A stretch of 40,610 nt of DNA from a virus, in the IMG/VR virus record IMGVR_UViG_3300027987_000164, positions 1-40,610 of that record, one strand, 5' to 3'. The translations under genes and the position numbers were made by a program. The notes below the pieces were generated by a model. That model worked only from the letters and a program-made list of their open reading frames with translations. It searched no databases and was not told where the DNA came from. Of the stretch, positions 13,162 to 22,197 are shown one piece after another (positions within the stretch are counted from its first letter, which is position 1; each line of letters opens with the position of its first letter).

Positions 13162-14574
13162 ATGCAAATTCCTATTTTGAGTGGTGTTTATACAAGCCAG
13201 GACTCAGATTACCGGGTTTCCTACCCTAAAAACCTCGTTCCCGTTGTTCAGGATACCGGCATAAGTTCGGGCTATCTGAGGCCCGCCGATGGTTTTGTCA
13301 ACTTCCCAAACGTAACGCCCCCCGGCCTTGATAGGGGAGGCATAAATTACAACGGCATATGCTTCAAAGTTATGGGCGCCCGTTTCGTCTCTGTTTCGGA
13401 GTTCGGCATAATTACTGACCATGGAGTAGTGCCAGGTGTTGACCCGGTAAAAATGGACTACTCGTTTACCCACTTGGGCATAGCATCTGATAAAAAGTTT
13501 TATCTGTGGGATGGCGGCGCGGTCACTCAAGTCACTGACCCAGATTTGGGTGATGTAATCGATTTTATTTTCGTTGATGGGTACTTTTTGACCACAGATG
13601 GGAGTAACGTGGTAACCACTGAGCTGGGAGACCCGTTTAGCGTTTTGCCATTTAAATTTGGCTCAAGTGAGGTCGACCCTGATCCCGTACTGGCTATTTT
13701 AAAACTTAGGAACGAGCCGCACATTTTAAACCGCCACACAATTGAGGTTATGGAAAATATAGGGGGCACTAATTTTCCATTTGCTGTTATTGATGGAGCA
13801 CAGATTACAAAGGGCGTTGTCGGTACTCATGCTTGCTGTGTTTATTTGGATAATATTGCTTTTCTGGGTGGCGGTCGCAATGAAGGAATCTCTGTCTGGC
13901 TCGGATCAGGAGGAAGAACCGTAAAAATATCCAGCCGGGAAGTTGATTTGCTCTTGGAAAATTATACGGACGCGGAATTAGCCGATAGTTATTTAGAGGC
14001 CAGGGTGGATAAGGACTACCGGCAACTTTTCCTGCACCTTAAGGACATGACTTTAGTGTATGACGGTGGTGCTTCCACCGCTCTGGAGCAGCCAGTCTGG
14101 TTTATTCTAAGTTCAAGCCAAAATTTCCAAGGTACAGAGGCATTGCAGGGTCGTTATTTTGTACGATGCTACAACAAGTGGATTTTAGGCAACCCCTACG
14201 CGTTGAATATCGGGTTTTTGTCCAGCGATGTCCACTCCCATTGGGACCAAGATGTTTCTTGGGAGTTTTCCACCACTTTTATCTACAACGAAGCCAGGGG
14301 GGCTCAGGTCCACGAGCTTGAGTTAATTGCACTAACCGGGCGAAATTTACCGGGAACAGAATCCTTCATTTATACCGACTATTCGCTTGATGGTATGGAG
14401 CACAGCCAGCCGAAAAGCATTAACGCCTGGCAGACAGGGCAAAGAAAGAAAAAATTAGTCTGGATTGGTCAAGGGGCAATGGAAACGGTAAGGTCTCAGC
14501 GATTTTATGGGCACTCCAGCTCTAACTTGTCGTTCTCAAGGCTTGAGGCTAGATTGGAGGCTTTGGCTTACTAA
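13162..14574 (+). CDS. Tail hub/DNA stabilisation protein, P22 gp10-like
   Basis: In P22, gp10 (472 residues) forms a hexameric ring under gp4, plugs the DNA exit and carries the needle and tailspikes. The 470-residue product matches in size and in its start: MQIPILSGVY, then a Ser/Asp-rich stretch and RPADGFVNFP. Repeated beta strands (LGIASDKKFYLWDGG, FLTTDGSNVV, KNxEIS-like segments) and the SSREVDLLLENYTDAELADSYLEARVDKDYRQLFLHL region fit the family. Starts two bases after the holin gene; its stop overlaps the next start. Confident assignment. Confidence 0.85.
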   Translation: MQIPILSGVYTSQDSDYRVSYPKNLVPVVQDTGISSGYLRPADGFVNFPNVTPPGLDRGGINYNGICFKVMGARFVSVSEFGIITDHGVVPGVDPVKMDYSFTHLGIASDKKFYLWDGGAVTQVTDPDLGDVIDFIFVDGYFLTTDGSNVVTTELGDPFSVLPFKFGSSEVDPDPVLAILKLRNEPHILNRHTIEVMENIGGTNFPFAVIDGAQITKGVVGTHACCVYLDNIAFLGGGRNEGISVWLGSGGRTVKISSREVDLLLENYTDAELADSYLEARVDKDYRQLFLHLKDMTLVYDGGASTALEQPVWFILSSSQNFQGTEALQGRYFVRCYNKWILGNPYALNIGFLSSDVHSHWDQDVSWEFSTTFIYNEARGAQVHELELIALTGRNLPGTESFIYTDYSLDGMEHSQPKSINAWQTGQRKKKLVWIGQGAMETVRSQRFYGHSSSNLSFSRLEARLEALAY

Positions 14575-15071
14575 TGGCAGACGATCTTTTTAGACAAAAC
14601 AGAGATGATCTTATAAGTTTTCTGGGCAATAACCAAAGGCTGATACGCGCATTTGAAACGCTTTTTAGGGTTGTGCCGGAGGTCCAGGAAACCTTAAGTA
14701 TAATCGAGTCGGAGACACTAGACATAGGCACGCCTCCACAGCTCACATCATTGATCCAACAATTCAGCCGGTTAGATGTCGAAGTGGCCACCCAGCCCTC
14801 GGAAAATGGGCAAAGAGTCAGGGACGTGGAGCGAAGGCTTGGGGAGTTGGAGGCTTTTTTGTTCGGCCCCGACCCGCGAACCGAAATGAAACAACTCTCT
14901 GATCAGGTGGATTTTATCGAGCAATTGTCAGACTCTCGCCCCAATGATAACCTTGACAAAATTCACAAGCGGCTCGAACTTTTGGAAGCTGCGTCTGTGG
15001 GTGGGGAAGGCCAAAACTTGTCAAGTTTGAGTAGCCGTGTAACTTTTTTAGAGCAATTTTTGGGTATTTGA
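14574..15071 (+). CDS. Coiled-coil protein, tail needle candidate
   Basis: A 165-residue, almost wholly helical protein whose ATG overlaps the stop of the gp10-like gene. The first 40 residues (NRDDLISFLGNNQRLIRAFETLFR) look like a docking helix. The rest carries heptad-like repeats in several segments (VRDVERRLGELEAFLF, LSDQVDFIEQLS, IHKRLELLEA, LSSRVTFLEQFL), suggesting a trimeric rod. P22 places its needle gp26 in this position. No gp26-type tip or beta-helix is visible, so needle is inference from position and coiled coil. Confidence 0.5.
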   Translation: MADDLFRQNRDDLISFLGNNQRLIRAFETLFRVVPEVQETLSIIESETLDIGTPPQLTSLIQQFSRLDVEVATQPSENGQRVRDVERRLGELEAFLFGPDPRTEMKQLSDQVDFIEQLSDSRPNDNLDKIHKRLELLEAASVGGEGQNLSSLSSRVTFLEQFLGI

Positions 15072-15072
15072 C

Positions 15073-15420
15073 ATGCCATTAATAGAACGTTCTGTATTAT
15101 TCGACCCTGAGGACGTGGATAACGCGGCCTCAGATGTTTTAATTACTGTGCCGTCCGGCAATAACCGCGTTTTAATTGGTGGTCGGGTCAGGTTCACGAA
15201 CCATACAGGCGCAGGCGTCACGATTATTTGCCACGCTGTGCCCAGCGGGGGTAGCCCTGCAACTACCAATATTGCCTACCCCACGACAACTATCGGGGCT
15301 AATAGCTTCGTTGACGTTGACGTACCTCTGATTGAGGCTGGTGGCACTTTTGAAGCACAAGCGGGAGCCGCCACCTCTATTACCGCGCAGTGCTTGGCAG
15401 GGGCTTACTACGTACCGTAA
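15073..15420 (+). CDS. Small beta-sandwich virion protein (115 aa)
   Basis: A 115-residue protein rich in Val, Ala, Gly and Thr with alternating beta-type stretches (NRVLIGGRVRFTNHTGAGVTIICHAVPSG). It starts one base after the preceding stop and ends with TAA at 15418. A jelly-roll-like minor virion or fibre-tip protein would fit. No family recognised. Confidence 0.5.
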   Translation: MPLIERSVLFDPEDVDNAASDVLITVPSGNNRVLIGGRVRFTNHTGAGVTIICHAVPSGGSPATTNIAYPTTTIGANSFVDVDVPLIEAGGTFEAQAGAATSITAQCLAGAYYVP

Positions 15421-15489
15421 TTTTTAAACTTTACAACCTAAAATTGCTGAGTTAACTGGCCGCCAGCAGCCGAATAGGTAGGACTATTT

Positions 15490-16311
15490 ATGTTAACTCA
15501 AGCAATCATAAACCCGCACGATAATACATTAGCACTTGTTGAAAGCAAGTTGCTTGACCTCCCCCAAGACTCAGCCTCGGTTACCCACCGCTTCGGCCCA
15601 GGTATTTATATTCGCGAAGTTTTCCTGCCTGCGGGCTCCCTCGTTATTGGCCACAGACATAAAGTCGCCCACTCCAACGTCATGCTGAAAGGTAAAATGG
15701 CGGCGGTTGTCTCTGAGGAAAAAATTGTGGAAATGCAAGCCCCGTTGTTTTATACCAGCGGGCCGGGTAGAAAATTTGTCTACGTTATAGAAGATGTGGT
15801 TTTTCAAAATATCTGGGCTACGGGTGAGACCAACATAGACAAGTTGGAGGACATGTTCTTGGAAAAGGGCCAGACATGGCGCAAAGAGCGAGACCAGTTT
15901 TTTAACTTCCAGAAAAAATTACAGCAGTTTGCACGAGATGACTTCAACAGAATAAAAGCCGGGGTCTCGGAAGAAAAAGCTAAGGAGTTTATTTTCTTTC
16001 GCAAACTTCGACAGTTTAAGGGCGTTGAGGATAAAAAATTCTCTGTCCGCCGCTCCCCCATTGAGGGGCGTGGCTTATACGTTACCTCCCCAGTCAATCA
16101 GGGTAGATTGCTGCTCTGTGTAAAAGTAAATTTAATAAATGCCTACAAGGAAATTTATTACATTAACCACTCACCTAAACCAACACTTGGCGTTGACAGG
16201 TGCGGAGACTTCATTAATTTTTATGCCGCTGAATTTCTGCCCGGCTGTATCGGGGGTGACGAGGGGACAGAGTTGACGGTCAGCTACGCTGAATTGTTGG
16301 GGGTTTTATGA
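15490..16311 (+). CDS. Cupin-SET fusion protein
   Basis: A 273-residue two-domain protein. Residues about 15-120 have a cupin layout: FGPGIYIREVFLPAGSLVIGH, metal-ligand candidates H55, H57 and H61 (GHRHKVAH), a turn Gly at 68, and GPGRKFVYVIEDVVFQN for the second motif. Residues 183-273 read as a short SET domain: IEGRGLY (191-197), YINHSPKPT (224-232) and ELTVSY (261-266), matching the GxG, NHSxxPN and ELTxDY motifs of lysine methyltransferases. The Asn after NHS is Thr here. A helical linker joins the parts. Such fusions occur in other phages but I know of no assigned role. It starts in the tail/ejection cluster; its stop overlaps the next start. Activity is inference. Confidence 0.65.
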   Translation: MLTQAIINPHDNTLALVESKLLDLPQDSASVTHRFGPGIYIREVFLPAGSLVIGHRHKVAHSNVMLKGKMAAVVSEEKIVEMQAPLFYTSGPGRKFVYVIEDVVFQNIWATGETNIDKLEDMFLEKGQTWRKERDQFFNFQKKLQQFARDDFNRIKAGVSEEKAKEFIFFRKLRQFKGVEDKKFSVRRSPIEGRGLYVTSPVNQGRLLLCVKVNLINAYKEIYYINHSPKPTLGVDRCGDFINFYAAEFLPGCIGGDEGTELTVSYAELLGVL

Positions 16312-16928
16312 GCGCTGTTGCTGCCGTTACTGCCGTTACTGCCGCGAGTGTTGGTAAAAGTTTATTGGATAGAAAAGCAGCGAAGGACGCTTCCCGCGAG
16401 CAGAGGCAGGCTACCGATCAAGCTATTGCGTTCGACGAAGAGCGGTTCAACAAAGTTGTTGAGCTTTTGCAGCCCTACATTGACGCAGGGAACAAAGCAA
16501 ACCAGGCGCGTTTGAATTTCCTTGGCCTTGGGGGTGAGGGCGGGCAACAAGCGGAGATCGACGCACTTCGGCAGTCGCCCGAGTTTTTATCCCTTGTTCA
16601 AGAGGGCGAGACCGGGATTTTACAAAATGCCTCAGCTACGGGGGGCTTAAGGGGTGGTAACGTTAGTTTGGCGCTTTCCCGCTTTCGCCCCCAATTGCTT
16701 GGTAGTTTTTTAGATAGAAGGTTCGCTCAATTATCGAACGTGGCGGGTCAAGGCCAAGCGGCGGCAGCTGGGCAAGCGGCGGCAGCCCAGAACTCACAGG
16801 TGCCCCAGCTCCTACTTGAGCGGGGAGCGGCGAAGGCCGGGGGCATACTTGGGCAGAATCAGGCTTTCACCAATATAGCCGATTCGATTGGGCAAGTGGC
16901 AGGCTTAAAAGGTTTGGGGATTATTTAA
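16308..16928 (+). CDS. Ejection (internal virion) protein A
   Basis: A 206-residue protein with an Ala-rich hydrophobic N-terminus (AVAAVTAVTAASVGKSLL), a helical region (EERFNKVVELLQPYIDAGNKANQ), then RQSPEFLSLVQEGETGILQNASATGGLRGGN. This last pattern is typical of the podovirus family 'xSPxFxxxxxEGExAIxxxAxxxGGLxSG', annotated as DNA-transfer or internal virion proteins. An Ala/Gln stretch follows. Its start overlaps the previous stop (ATGA). In P22 three such proteins (gp7, gp16, gp20) travel from virion to host envelope to pass DNA across it; this is the best gp7 equivalent. Confidence 0.65.
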   Translation: MSAVAAVTAVTAASVGKSLLDRKAAKDASREQRQATDQAIAFDEERFNKVVELLQPYIDAGNKANQARLNFLGLGGEGGQQAEIDALRQSPEFLSLVQEGETGILQNASATGGLRGGNVSLALSRFRPQLLGSFLDRRFAQLSNVAGQGQAAAAGQAAAAQNSQVPQLLLERGAAKAGGILGQNQAFTNIADSIGQVAGLKGLGII

Positions 16929-16929
16929 A

Positions 16930-18318
16930 ATGGTTGATCCGATTGATTACGGCAAATTTTTTAATAGGGGCCGCGACGTTTTGGGAACTTTCCAGGGCGC
17001 TGCTGAGGTTGGCGCAGGCATTGAGAACTTAAAGCTTGCGCGGCTCAAGCGGGAAGATTTTGAAACCCAGCAGGCCCAGGCCCAGAAGCGTCAGGAGCAA
17101 ATGACTAAGGACTTTAGGGATATATTCGACAACCCGGACCCCAGCCGAATTGCTCGGACTATGGCGATGTACCCGGAGCTGCAAGAGCAGATTACGGCGG
17201 GCTATAACTTAATCTCGGAAGATTTCAAAAGAGAAAAGTTAGAGGCTGCGGGCCAAATTGACGTGGCACTTAATTCGGATAAACCAGAAGTTGCTGCGGA
17301 CTTAGCCGAGCGTCAGGCCCAGATATACGAACAGGCAGGCCGCGAAAAAGATGCTAAGGAAATGCGGGATTTAGTCAAAATGATTGGGTTAGACCCCAAA
17401 ATGGCCTCGGGCATGGTGGGCACTTTTTTAGCTTCTGTGGACCCAGAAAAATACGTCGAGAACGCTGTTCGACTACAAGCTGAGCGGCGGGCCCAAAATC
17501 TTGAGGGCGCGGAGCTGACTAGGGCCCAAGCTGAGGCCAAAGAGGCGGCGATTAGGTCAGATTTTGCGGAGTCCAAAGCGGCGCAGGAATTGGCTAAGGA
17601 TTTCTGGGATATTCAGGCATTACAAAATGACATCGCGATCAAAAAAGAAAATTCCCGAATTGCTTTGATCAATACTGATATTGAACGCGAGAAAAACGAC
17701 ATTAAACGGGAGGAACTTCAAGCCAAAAAAGAAGAGATGGAGGCTAAGCGGGATGAGATGTTGCGGGAAAAAGCAGCGGAGGTTGCCACTATTCGTGCTG
17801 ATTTGGATAATTTTACCAGTACGATCGATGATCTTCTGCTTACTCCTGTGGAAACGCTAGAAGATTCACTGGGCGCCTTTGATGGCTCTTATATTGGTAA
17901 ATGGATAGATTCCTTTGACCAGGATGTACAGGATTTTTATGCCACGCTTGAGTCTGTACGCAACCAGGCGTTTGTGGCACAAATCCCCAAACTCAAAGGC
18001 AGTGGCTCTATTTCGAACACTGAGGGCGAGAAGTTTGAGAACGCAATCCAAAGCTTAAAAGAAAAGCAAAGCCCCTCTCAATTTCTTGAAAAGCTACGGG
18101 AAATACAACGCCTCACTCAAAAAACGCGTGACAACTTAACCACTAAATATGGAGTGCCTGATAATTTGCCGGATCGCCGCCGCCTTGACGAGATCGAGGA
18201 GAAAAATCGACGGGAGGCTGGTTACGTGGAACCAGCCTCAATAGACTACATTCCCGCAGAATCGGGTGGCCCGGTTATTTCCGAGTTTAAAGTTATTGGG
18301 GTTAGAGATGCCCAATAA
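16930..18318 (+). CDS. Ejection protein B, coiled-coil rich
   Basis: A 462-residue helical protein. Residues 35-60 (LARLKREDFETQQAQAQKRQEQ) and 235-290 (IALINTDIEREKNDIKREELQAKKEEMEAKRDEMLREK) are strong coiled coils. The position one base after ejection protein A and before the large protein C parallels P22 gp20. Content is rich in Gln, Glu and Ala as expected of proteins that unfold, exit through the tail and refold in the envelope. No enzymatic motif seen. Assignment rests on context. Confidence 0.6.
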   Translation: MVDPIDYGKFFNRGRDVLGTFQGAAEVGAGIENLKLARLKREDFETQQAQAQKRQEQMTKDFRDIFDNPDPSRIARTMAMYPELQEQITAGYNLISEDFKREKLEAAGQIDVALNSDKPEVAADLAERQAQIYEQAGREKDAKEMRDLVKMIGLDPKMASGMVGTFLASVDPEKYVENAVRLQAERRAQNLEGAELTRAQAEAKEAAIRSDFAESKAAQELAKDFWDIQALQNDIAIKKENSRIALINTDIEREKNDIKREELQAKKEEMEAKRDEMLREKAAEVATIRADLDNFTSTIDDLLLTPVETLEDSLGAFDGSYIGKWIDSFDQDVQDFYATLESVRNQAFVAQIPKLKGSGSISNTEGEKFENAIQSLKEKQSPSQFLEKLREIQRLTQKTRDNLTTKYGVPDNLPDRRRLDEIEEKNRREAGYVEPASIDYIPAESGGPVISEFKVIGVRDAQ

Positions 18319-20377
18319 GATCTACACAGTACAAACCCCTGACGGGCAGGTGATTGAGATCGAAGGCCCGGAAGGCGCAGGCCCAGAGCTTTTACAGTCT
18401 GTGGCAGATAGCTACATTCAGACCGCCAGGTCACCCGCCCCTATGCCAGAGGGGTTTGCACAAGAGCAAGAAGATACCGGCCCCACAATGGGGGATACTC
18501 TGGTAGGTACTAGTGAGGCGGCCTTAACATTAGCCACAGGTGGAACCTCCGGCATGCTGGGGCAAGTGCTTGGCACCCTGAACGGCATCGCTCGTGAAAT
18601 AGTGAGTGGGGAGTTTGGCACTAAAGAGTCAGGGGATCGCGTAAAAGCCGAGGCCATGAAGGGCGCGGAGGCCTTAACCTACACACCAAGAACAGAGGAG
18701 GGGGTCCGCCAAGTGGGTGCGGCAGCAGAGGCCTTAGCACCCCTGGAGGGGCTTATTCCACTTATGCCGCAGGCGGGGGCCGTTCGGGGTGCCGGGTTAG
18801 TGGCCAGTCAGGCAGCTCGGCGGGGAGCCACGGCAGCCGTTGGGACAACTAAAGCGGCACTTGGTAAAGGGCGAGAGCTGGCCACTAAGGTGATCAGCCG
18901 CCAGGAGCCGGAGCCTACAAACTTGGCATCGGTGCGAGTACCTGAGGTGGTACAAGCACCTTCAACACCTTCAGCACGAGCCCCTGTGGCACCCTCGGCA
19001 CCCTCGGCACCCTCGGCACCCTCGGCACCCTCGGCACGGGCACCTTCAACACGAGCCCCTGTGGCACCCTCGGCACCGGTGCGAGCACCTGAGGTAATAC
19101 GAGCACCTGAGGTAATACGAGCACCTGGGGGCCTTGATCAATTGCCCGTCCCCATACGCCCCACTCGTGGAGAGGCCACCGGCAATTTTGCGCAACAACG
19201 TTTTGAGCGTGAGACGGCCAAAGATCCAGAGCGCGGAGTGGCCCTGCGCCAGCGGTATGCTGAGAATCGGCGAGCTGCTGCGGAGAACTTCGACCGCTTT
19301 ATCGATGAGACGGGGGCTCAGGCACGCACACCCAGGGAGACGGGGTTATCCGTTGACAAGGCCCTTACTGCCCGTATGAACCGGGATAAGGCCGCCATTA
19401 AAAAAGCCTACGACGAAGCGGAGGCCGCCGGGGAGCTAAGCCAGCCAATCAAACTGGACTCAGTGTCAAAGTATTTAAATGAGAACCGTGCGGAGCGGAC
19501 CAAAGACGGCATTATGACTAAAGTTCAACGCCAGATAGACGTGCTTGAAATTGGTAAGGGGGATTTTGCTGACGGAACTCTTACATTTAAAGACGGGGTG
19601 ACGGCCAAACAAGCAGAGGCGTTGCGGAGATTCATTAACAAGAATGTAAACAAAGCAGACTCGAATGACATAAGAATCGGCAGCCAGATAAAGGCAGTTA
19701 TTGACCAGTCCACTGACGCGGCAGGGGGCAGTGTTTACAAGCGAGCGCGCCGACTTCGCCGCCAGTTTGCAGAGAATTACGGCAACACCGCATTGATTAA
19801 AAACCTACTCAGCACAAAGCGAGGAACGGATGACCGCGCCATAGCGTTGGAGGATGTAGCCCGCCGATCCATTATTGATTCCTCCGCCTCCGTGGACGCG
19901 ATCAGTAAGTTACGAACTTTGCTTCGGTCTGAGGGCGAAGTGGGCAAACAAGCCTGGAAGGATTTGCAAGGAGAGACTTTACGTTACATCAAGCGCCAAA
20001 TGATTCCCGACCGATCCGCAGCCAGGGATGAATCTGGCAACCGGTTTTTATCGGCTTCGGGGCTTAACAAAGTGATCACCGAAATGGACCGCAATGGCAA
20101 GTTAACACTTGTTTTCGGCAAAGATGGAGCGTCTAAATTAAAAATACTCCGGGACGCGGTAAATACAGTGACAACCGAGGCGCCGGGAGTGTCGAATACC
20201 TCTAACACGGCCACGGTTTTGGCGGCTATGCTCGATGTAGTGGGCTCCGGGTTAACCGGTGTACCCGCACCCATAGCGAGTGGGTTTAGGGCCATCACTG
20301 CCCGCATAAAAGACAAAAGAATTAGGGCCAAAGTAGAGGCGGCCCTATCCGACCAGCTTAAGGAGCCGCAGCAATGA
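18308..20377 (+). CDS. Ejection protein C, gp16-like candidate
   Basis: A 689-residue protein. ATG at 18308 is chosen over an upstream start at 18266 because the text then opens with a typical small N-domain: MPNKIYTVQTPDGQVIEIEGPEG, like start segments of podovirus internal proteins. An Ala/Gly-rich hydrophobic section (residues 55-190) precedes a Pro/Ala/Ser linker made of SAP and RAP repeats (about 210-275). A helical C-terminal half (RYAENRRAAAENFDRFIDE onwards) follows. The last 60 residues hold a hydrophobic stretch. No transglycosylase motif is evident. It overlaps the genes on both sides, so the three ejection genes are coupled. Confidence 0.6.
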   Translation: MPNKIYTVQTPDGQVIEIEGPEGAGPELLQSVADSYIQTARSPAPMPEGFAQEQEDTGPTMGDTLVGTSEAALTLATGGTSGMLGQVLGTLNGIAREIVSGEFGTKESGDRVKAEAMKGAEALTYTPRTEEGVRQVGAAAEALAPLEGLIPLMPQAGAVRGAGLVASQAARRGATAAVGTTKAALGKGRELATKVISRQEPEPTNLASVRVPEVVQAPSTPSARAPVAPSAPSAPSAPSAPSARAPSTRAPVAPSAPVRAPEVIRAPEVIRAPGGLDQLPVPIRPTRGEATGNFAQQRFERETAKDPERGVALRQRYAENRRAAAENFDRFIDETGAQARTPRETGLSVDKALTARMNRDKAAIKKAYDEAEAAGELSQPIKLDSVSKYLNENRAERTKDGIMTKVQRQIDVLEIGKGDFADGTLTFKDGVTAKQAEALRRFINKNVNKADSNDIRIGSQIKAVIDQSTDAAGGSVYKRARRLRRQFAENYGNTALIKNLLSTKRGTDDRAIALEDVARRSIIDSSASVDAISKLRTLLRSEGEVGKQAWKDLQGETLRYIKRQMIPDRSAARDESGNRFLSASGLNKVITEMDRNGKLTLVFGKDGASKLKILRDAVNTVTTEAPGVSNTSNTATVLAAMLDVVGSGLTGVPAPIASGFRAITARIKDKRIRAKVEAALSDQLKEPQQ
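18940..19131 (+). repeat. Coding minisatellite in ejection protein
   Basis: CACCCTCGG is repeated in tandem (about 18990-19030), a longer unit around CACGAGCCCCTGTGGCACC occurs twice, and an 18-bp unit with GAGCACCTGAGGTAATAC repeats near 19082-19128. They encode a Pro-Ser-Ala / Arg-Ala-Pro linker. Length variation among relatives is expected. Confidence 0.75.
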
Positions 20378-22188
20378 GCGTGCTATCGTTACTTGAAACC
20401 TACCAAAACTTTGGTGATTTGCAGGGTGGGCCACTTAATAATGGCTATATTTATATTGGCACAGCGGGCACTAACCCCGAAATAACAAGCAATCAGCTTT
20501 CCCTTTTTTGGGACGTTGACTTGGCAATTCCCGCCGCTAACCCAGTCCGCACCATTAACGGCTACCTCTCTCGTTCCGGCTCGCCGGGGGATATCTACTT
20601 TACAGCGGAGACTTACTCCGTAACCGTTAGGGACAGTAACCTTAATCTGGTTTACTCCAACCTCAACTATAAAATACGGTTGCCGCTGTCCGCGTTTGAC
20701 ACTCAGTTTTTACGGATATACCCCACCGTGGACGATTTAAGGGATGCCCTTGCTGACGGTACGCTTGGCAGTGGCGAGCACTGCAAAGTGATTGAGAATG
20801 TAGGGGGTGCGGGCTATGAAGGGGCCAACTACTTCAACACACGCAACTATACAGGCGCGAGTGACGACGGGGGTAGCCTAATCGTGCCTGCTGTATCCCC
20901 CACTGTTGAGGCCGTGGGCGCTTTCGAGAACGGGGTTAATATCTTCCAGTTTGGGCTTGTGGGGGATGACTCTACGGAAAACCTGACCCAAGGCACCACG
21001 GCCATGGTGTACGCGGCCGGGAAGAAATTAAAACACCCTGGAAAACCAACGTCGGGCACCTTCTTATTCAGACACAATGGGGCGTTTAGCATCCCAGCCC
21101 AAACAACCGGGCTATTTTTAGATGGTGAGTGCGTCGAGACCAACCGCTATAAACAGATGTCGACCACTGCGGACGCACTAAAGCTACTCGGTGAGGCGGA
21201 CGCTTGCGTGTTGTCCTTCGTGCATTTCCAGTGCAACACTACTTCAAGTGGCTATGGTTTCAACTCAGAAGCCACAGCGGCGGCTACCCCATTACGGGAC
21301 TTTTTATTCTATTACAGCAATATCAGCGGCTACCTTCGTGGGATTAGTATCGCCGGGGGTCTCGGCGATCACATTGTGGGGGGCCGGGTTTCTGGCCCTG
21401 GCGTGGCCGTGGCTAACAGTATTGGCATTAAGTTAGGTAACAGCATCACGGTTGGAATTAACAACGGAAGTATTACTAATACCTACACGTCCAGCTATCA
21501 GGTCTGTGTGTTGGTGGTTAACTGTACGCCTTGTGGCATTAAAGGCGCCATTATGGGGCCATCGGGCACCACCGCGAACGGGCGAACACTGCAAGTTATT
21601 GGCTCATCGGTCATTACCATTAGCCACTGTTATTTCGACGGTGAGAGCGACTATGCGATAGAGAACAGCGGTGGCTACATCGCGCTGGATTCTTGCACGT
21701 TCTCATCAACCGGCGCGCAGGTGATTACTTCGAGCACGCAACGATTCCGACAACTGGGGGGTGACATCCCCAGGGTGGACGTTTACCGCACAGGCGGAGG
21801 CCAAACTATCGCGCCGGGCGCGCCTGTTAAGATCCAACTAAATGGGGTTACGAGTGATTCCGAGGGGGATTTCGACGCAGTAACCAACTTCCGTTACACA
21901 GCCCGCCGGCCGGGCACTGTGTTCGTGGTGCTGGCTGCCTTTATCAATGTGCCCGAGTTGGACCGGGATTATAAGATCATGATCTACAAGCAGGGCGCCG
22001 TAGTAAAACAGGCCAACTTGCACGGCCGATCTGGTGGGGCTGCCTACAACCGGACTGTTTATGTCGGCGCTTGGGTATACCTGGACCAAGCTGATAGAAT
22101 AGAGGCCTACATCGAAACCAACCAGGCGGGCAATAACACTGTTAATGCTGGCGCTATCGATACATTTATGCAAATTATGCCGCACTAA
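20374..22188 (+). CDS. Tailspike with P22-like head-binding domain
   Basis: The host-recognition protein, 604 residues. Residues 1-110 match P22 tailspike head-binding domains: QNFGDLQGGPLNNGYIYIGTAG, then VDLAIPAANPVRTINGYLSRSGSPG and YSVTVRDSNLNLVYSN. The middle (about 190-460) has repeated short strands and turns (SISGYLRGISIAGG, GSSVITISHCYFDGESDYAI) typical of a parallel beta-helix that binds or cleaves surface polysaccharide. The end (about 480-604) looks like a C1q/TNF-like jelly roll (FRYTARRPGTVFVVLAAF ... DRIEAYIETNQAG). No catalytic residues can be assigned. It overlaps the previous gene by four bases. Confidence 0.85.
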   Translation: MSVLSLLETYQNFGDLQGGPLNNGYIYIGTAGTNPEITSNQLSLFWDVDLAIPAANPVRTINGYLSRSGSPGDIYFTAETYSVTVRDSNLNLVYSNLNYKIRLPLSAFDTQFLRIYPTVDDLRDALADGTLGSGEHCKVIENVGGAGYEGANYFNTRNYTGASDDGGSLIVPAVSPTVEAVGAFENGVNIFQFGLVGDDSTENLTQGTTAMVYAAGKKLKHPGKPTSGTFLFRHNGAFSIPAQTTGLFLDGECVETNRYKQMSTTADALKLLGEADACVLSFVHFQCNTTSSGYGFNSEATAAATPLRDFLFYYSNISGYLRGISIAGGLGDHIVGGRVSGPGVAVANSIGIKLGNSITVGINNGSITNTYTSSYQVCVLVVNCTPCGIKGAIMGPSGTTANGRTLQVIGSSVITISHCYFDGESDYAIENSGGYIALDSCTFSSTGAQVITSSTQRFRQLGGDIPRVDVYRTGGGQTIAPGAPVKIQLNGVTSDSEGDFDAVTNFRYTARRPGTVFVVLAAFINVPELDRDYKIMIYKQGAVVKQANLHGRSGGAAYNRTVYVGAWVYLDQADRIEAYIETNQAGNNTVNAGAIDTFMQIMPH

Positions 22189-22197
22189 GGGGAACAA

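Noticed and set aside
14574-15071. Endolysin in the gene after gp10
   Set aside because: The product is a coiled coil without catalytic motifs.
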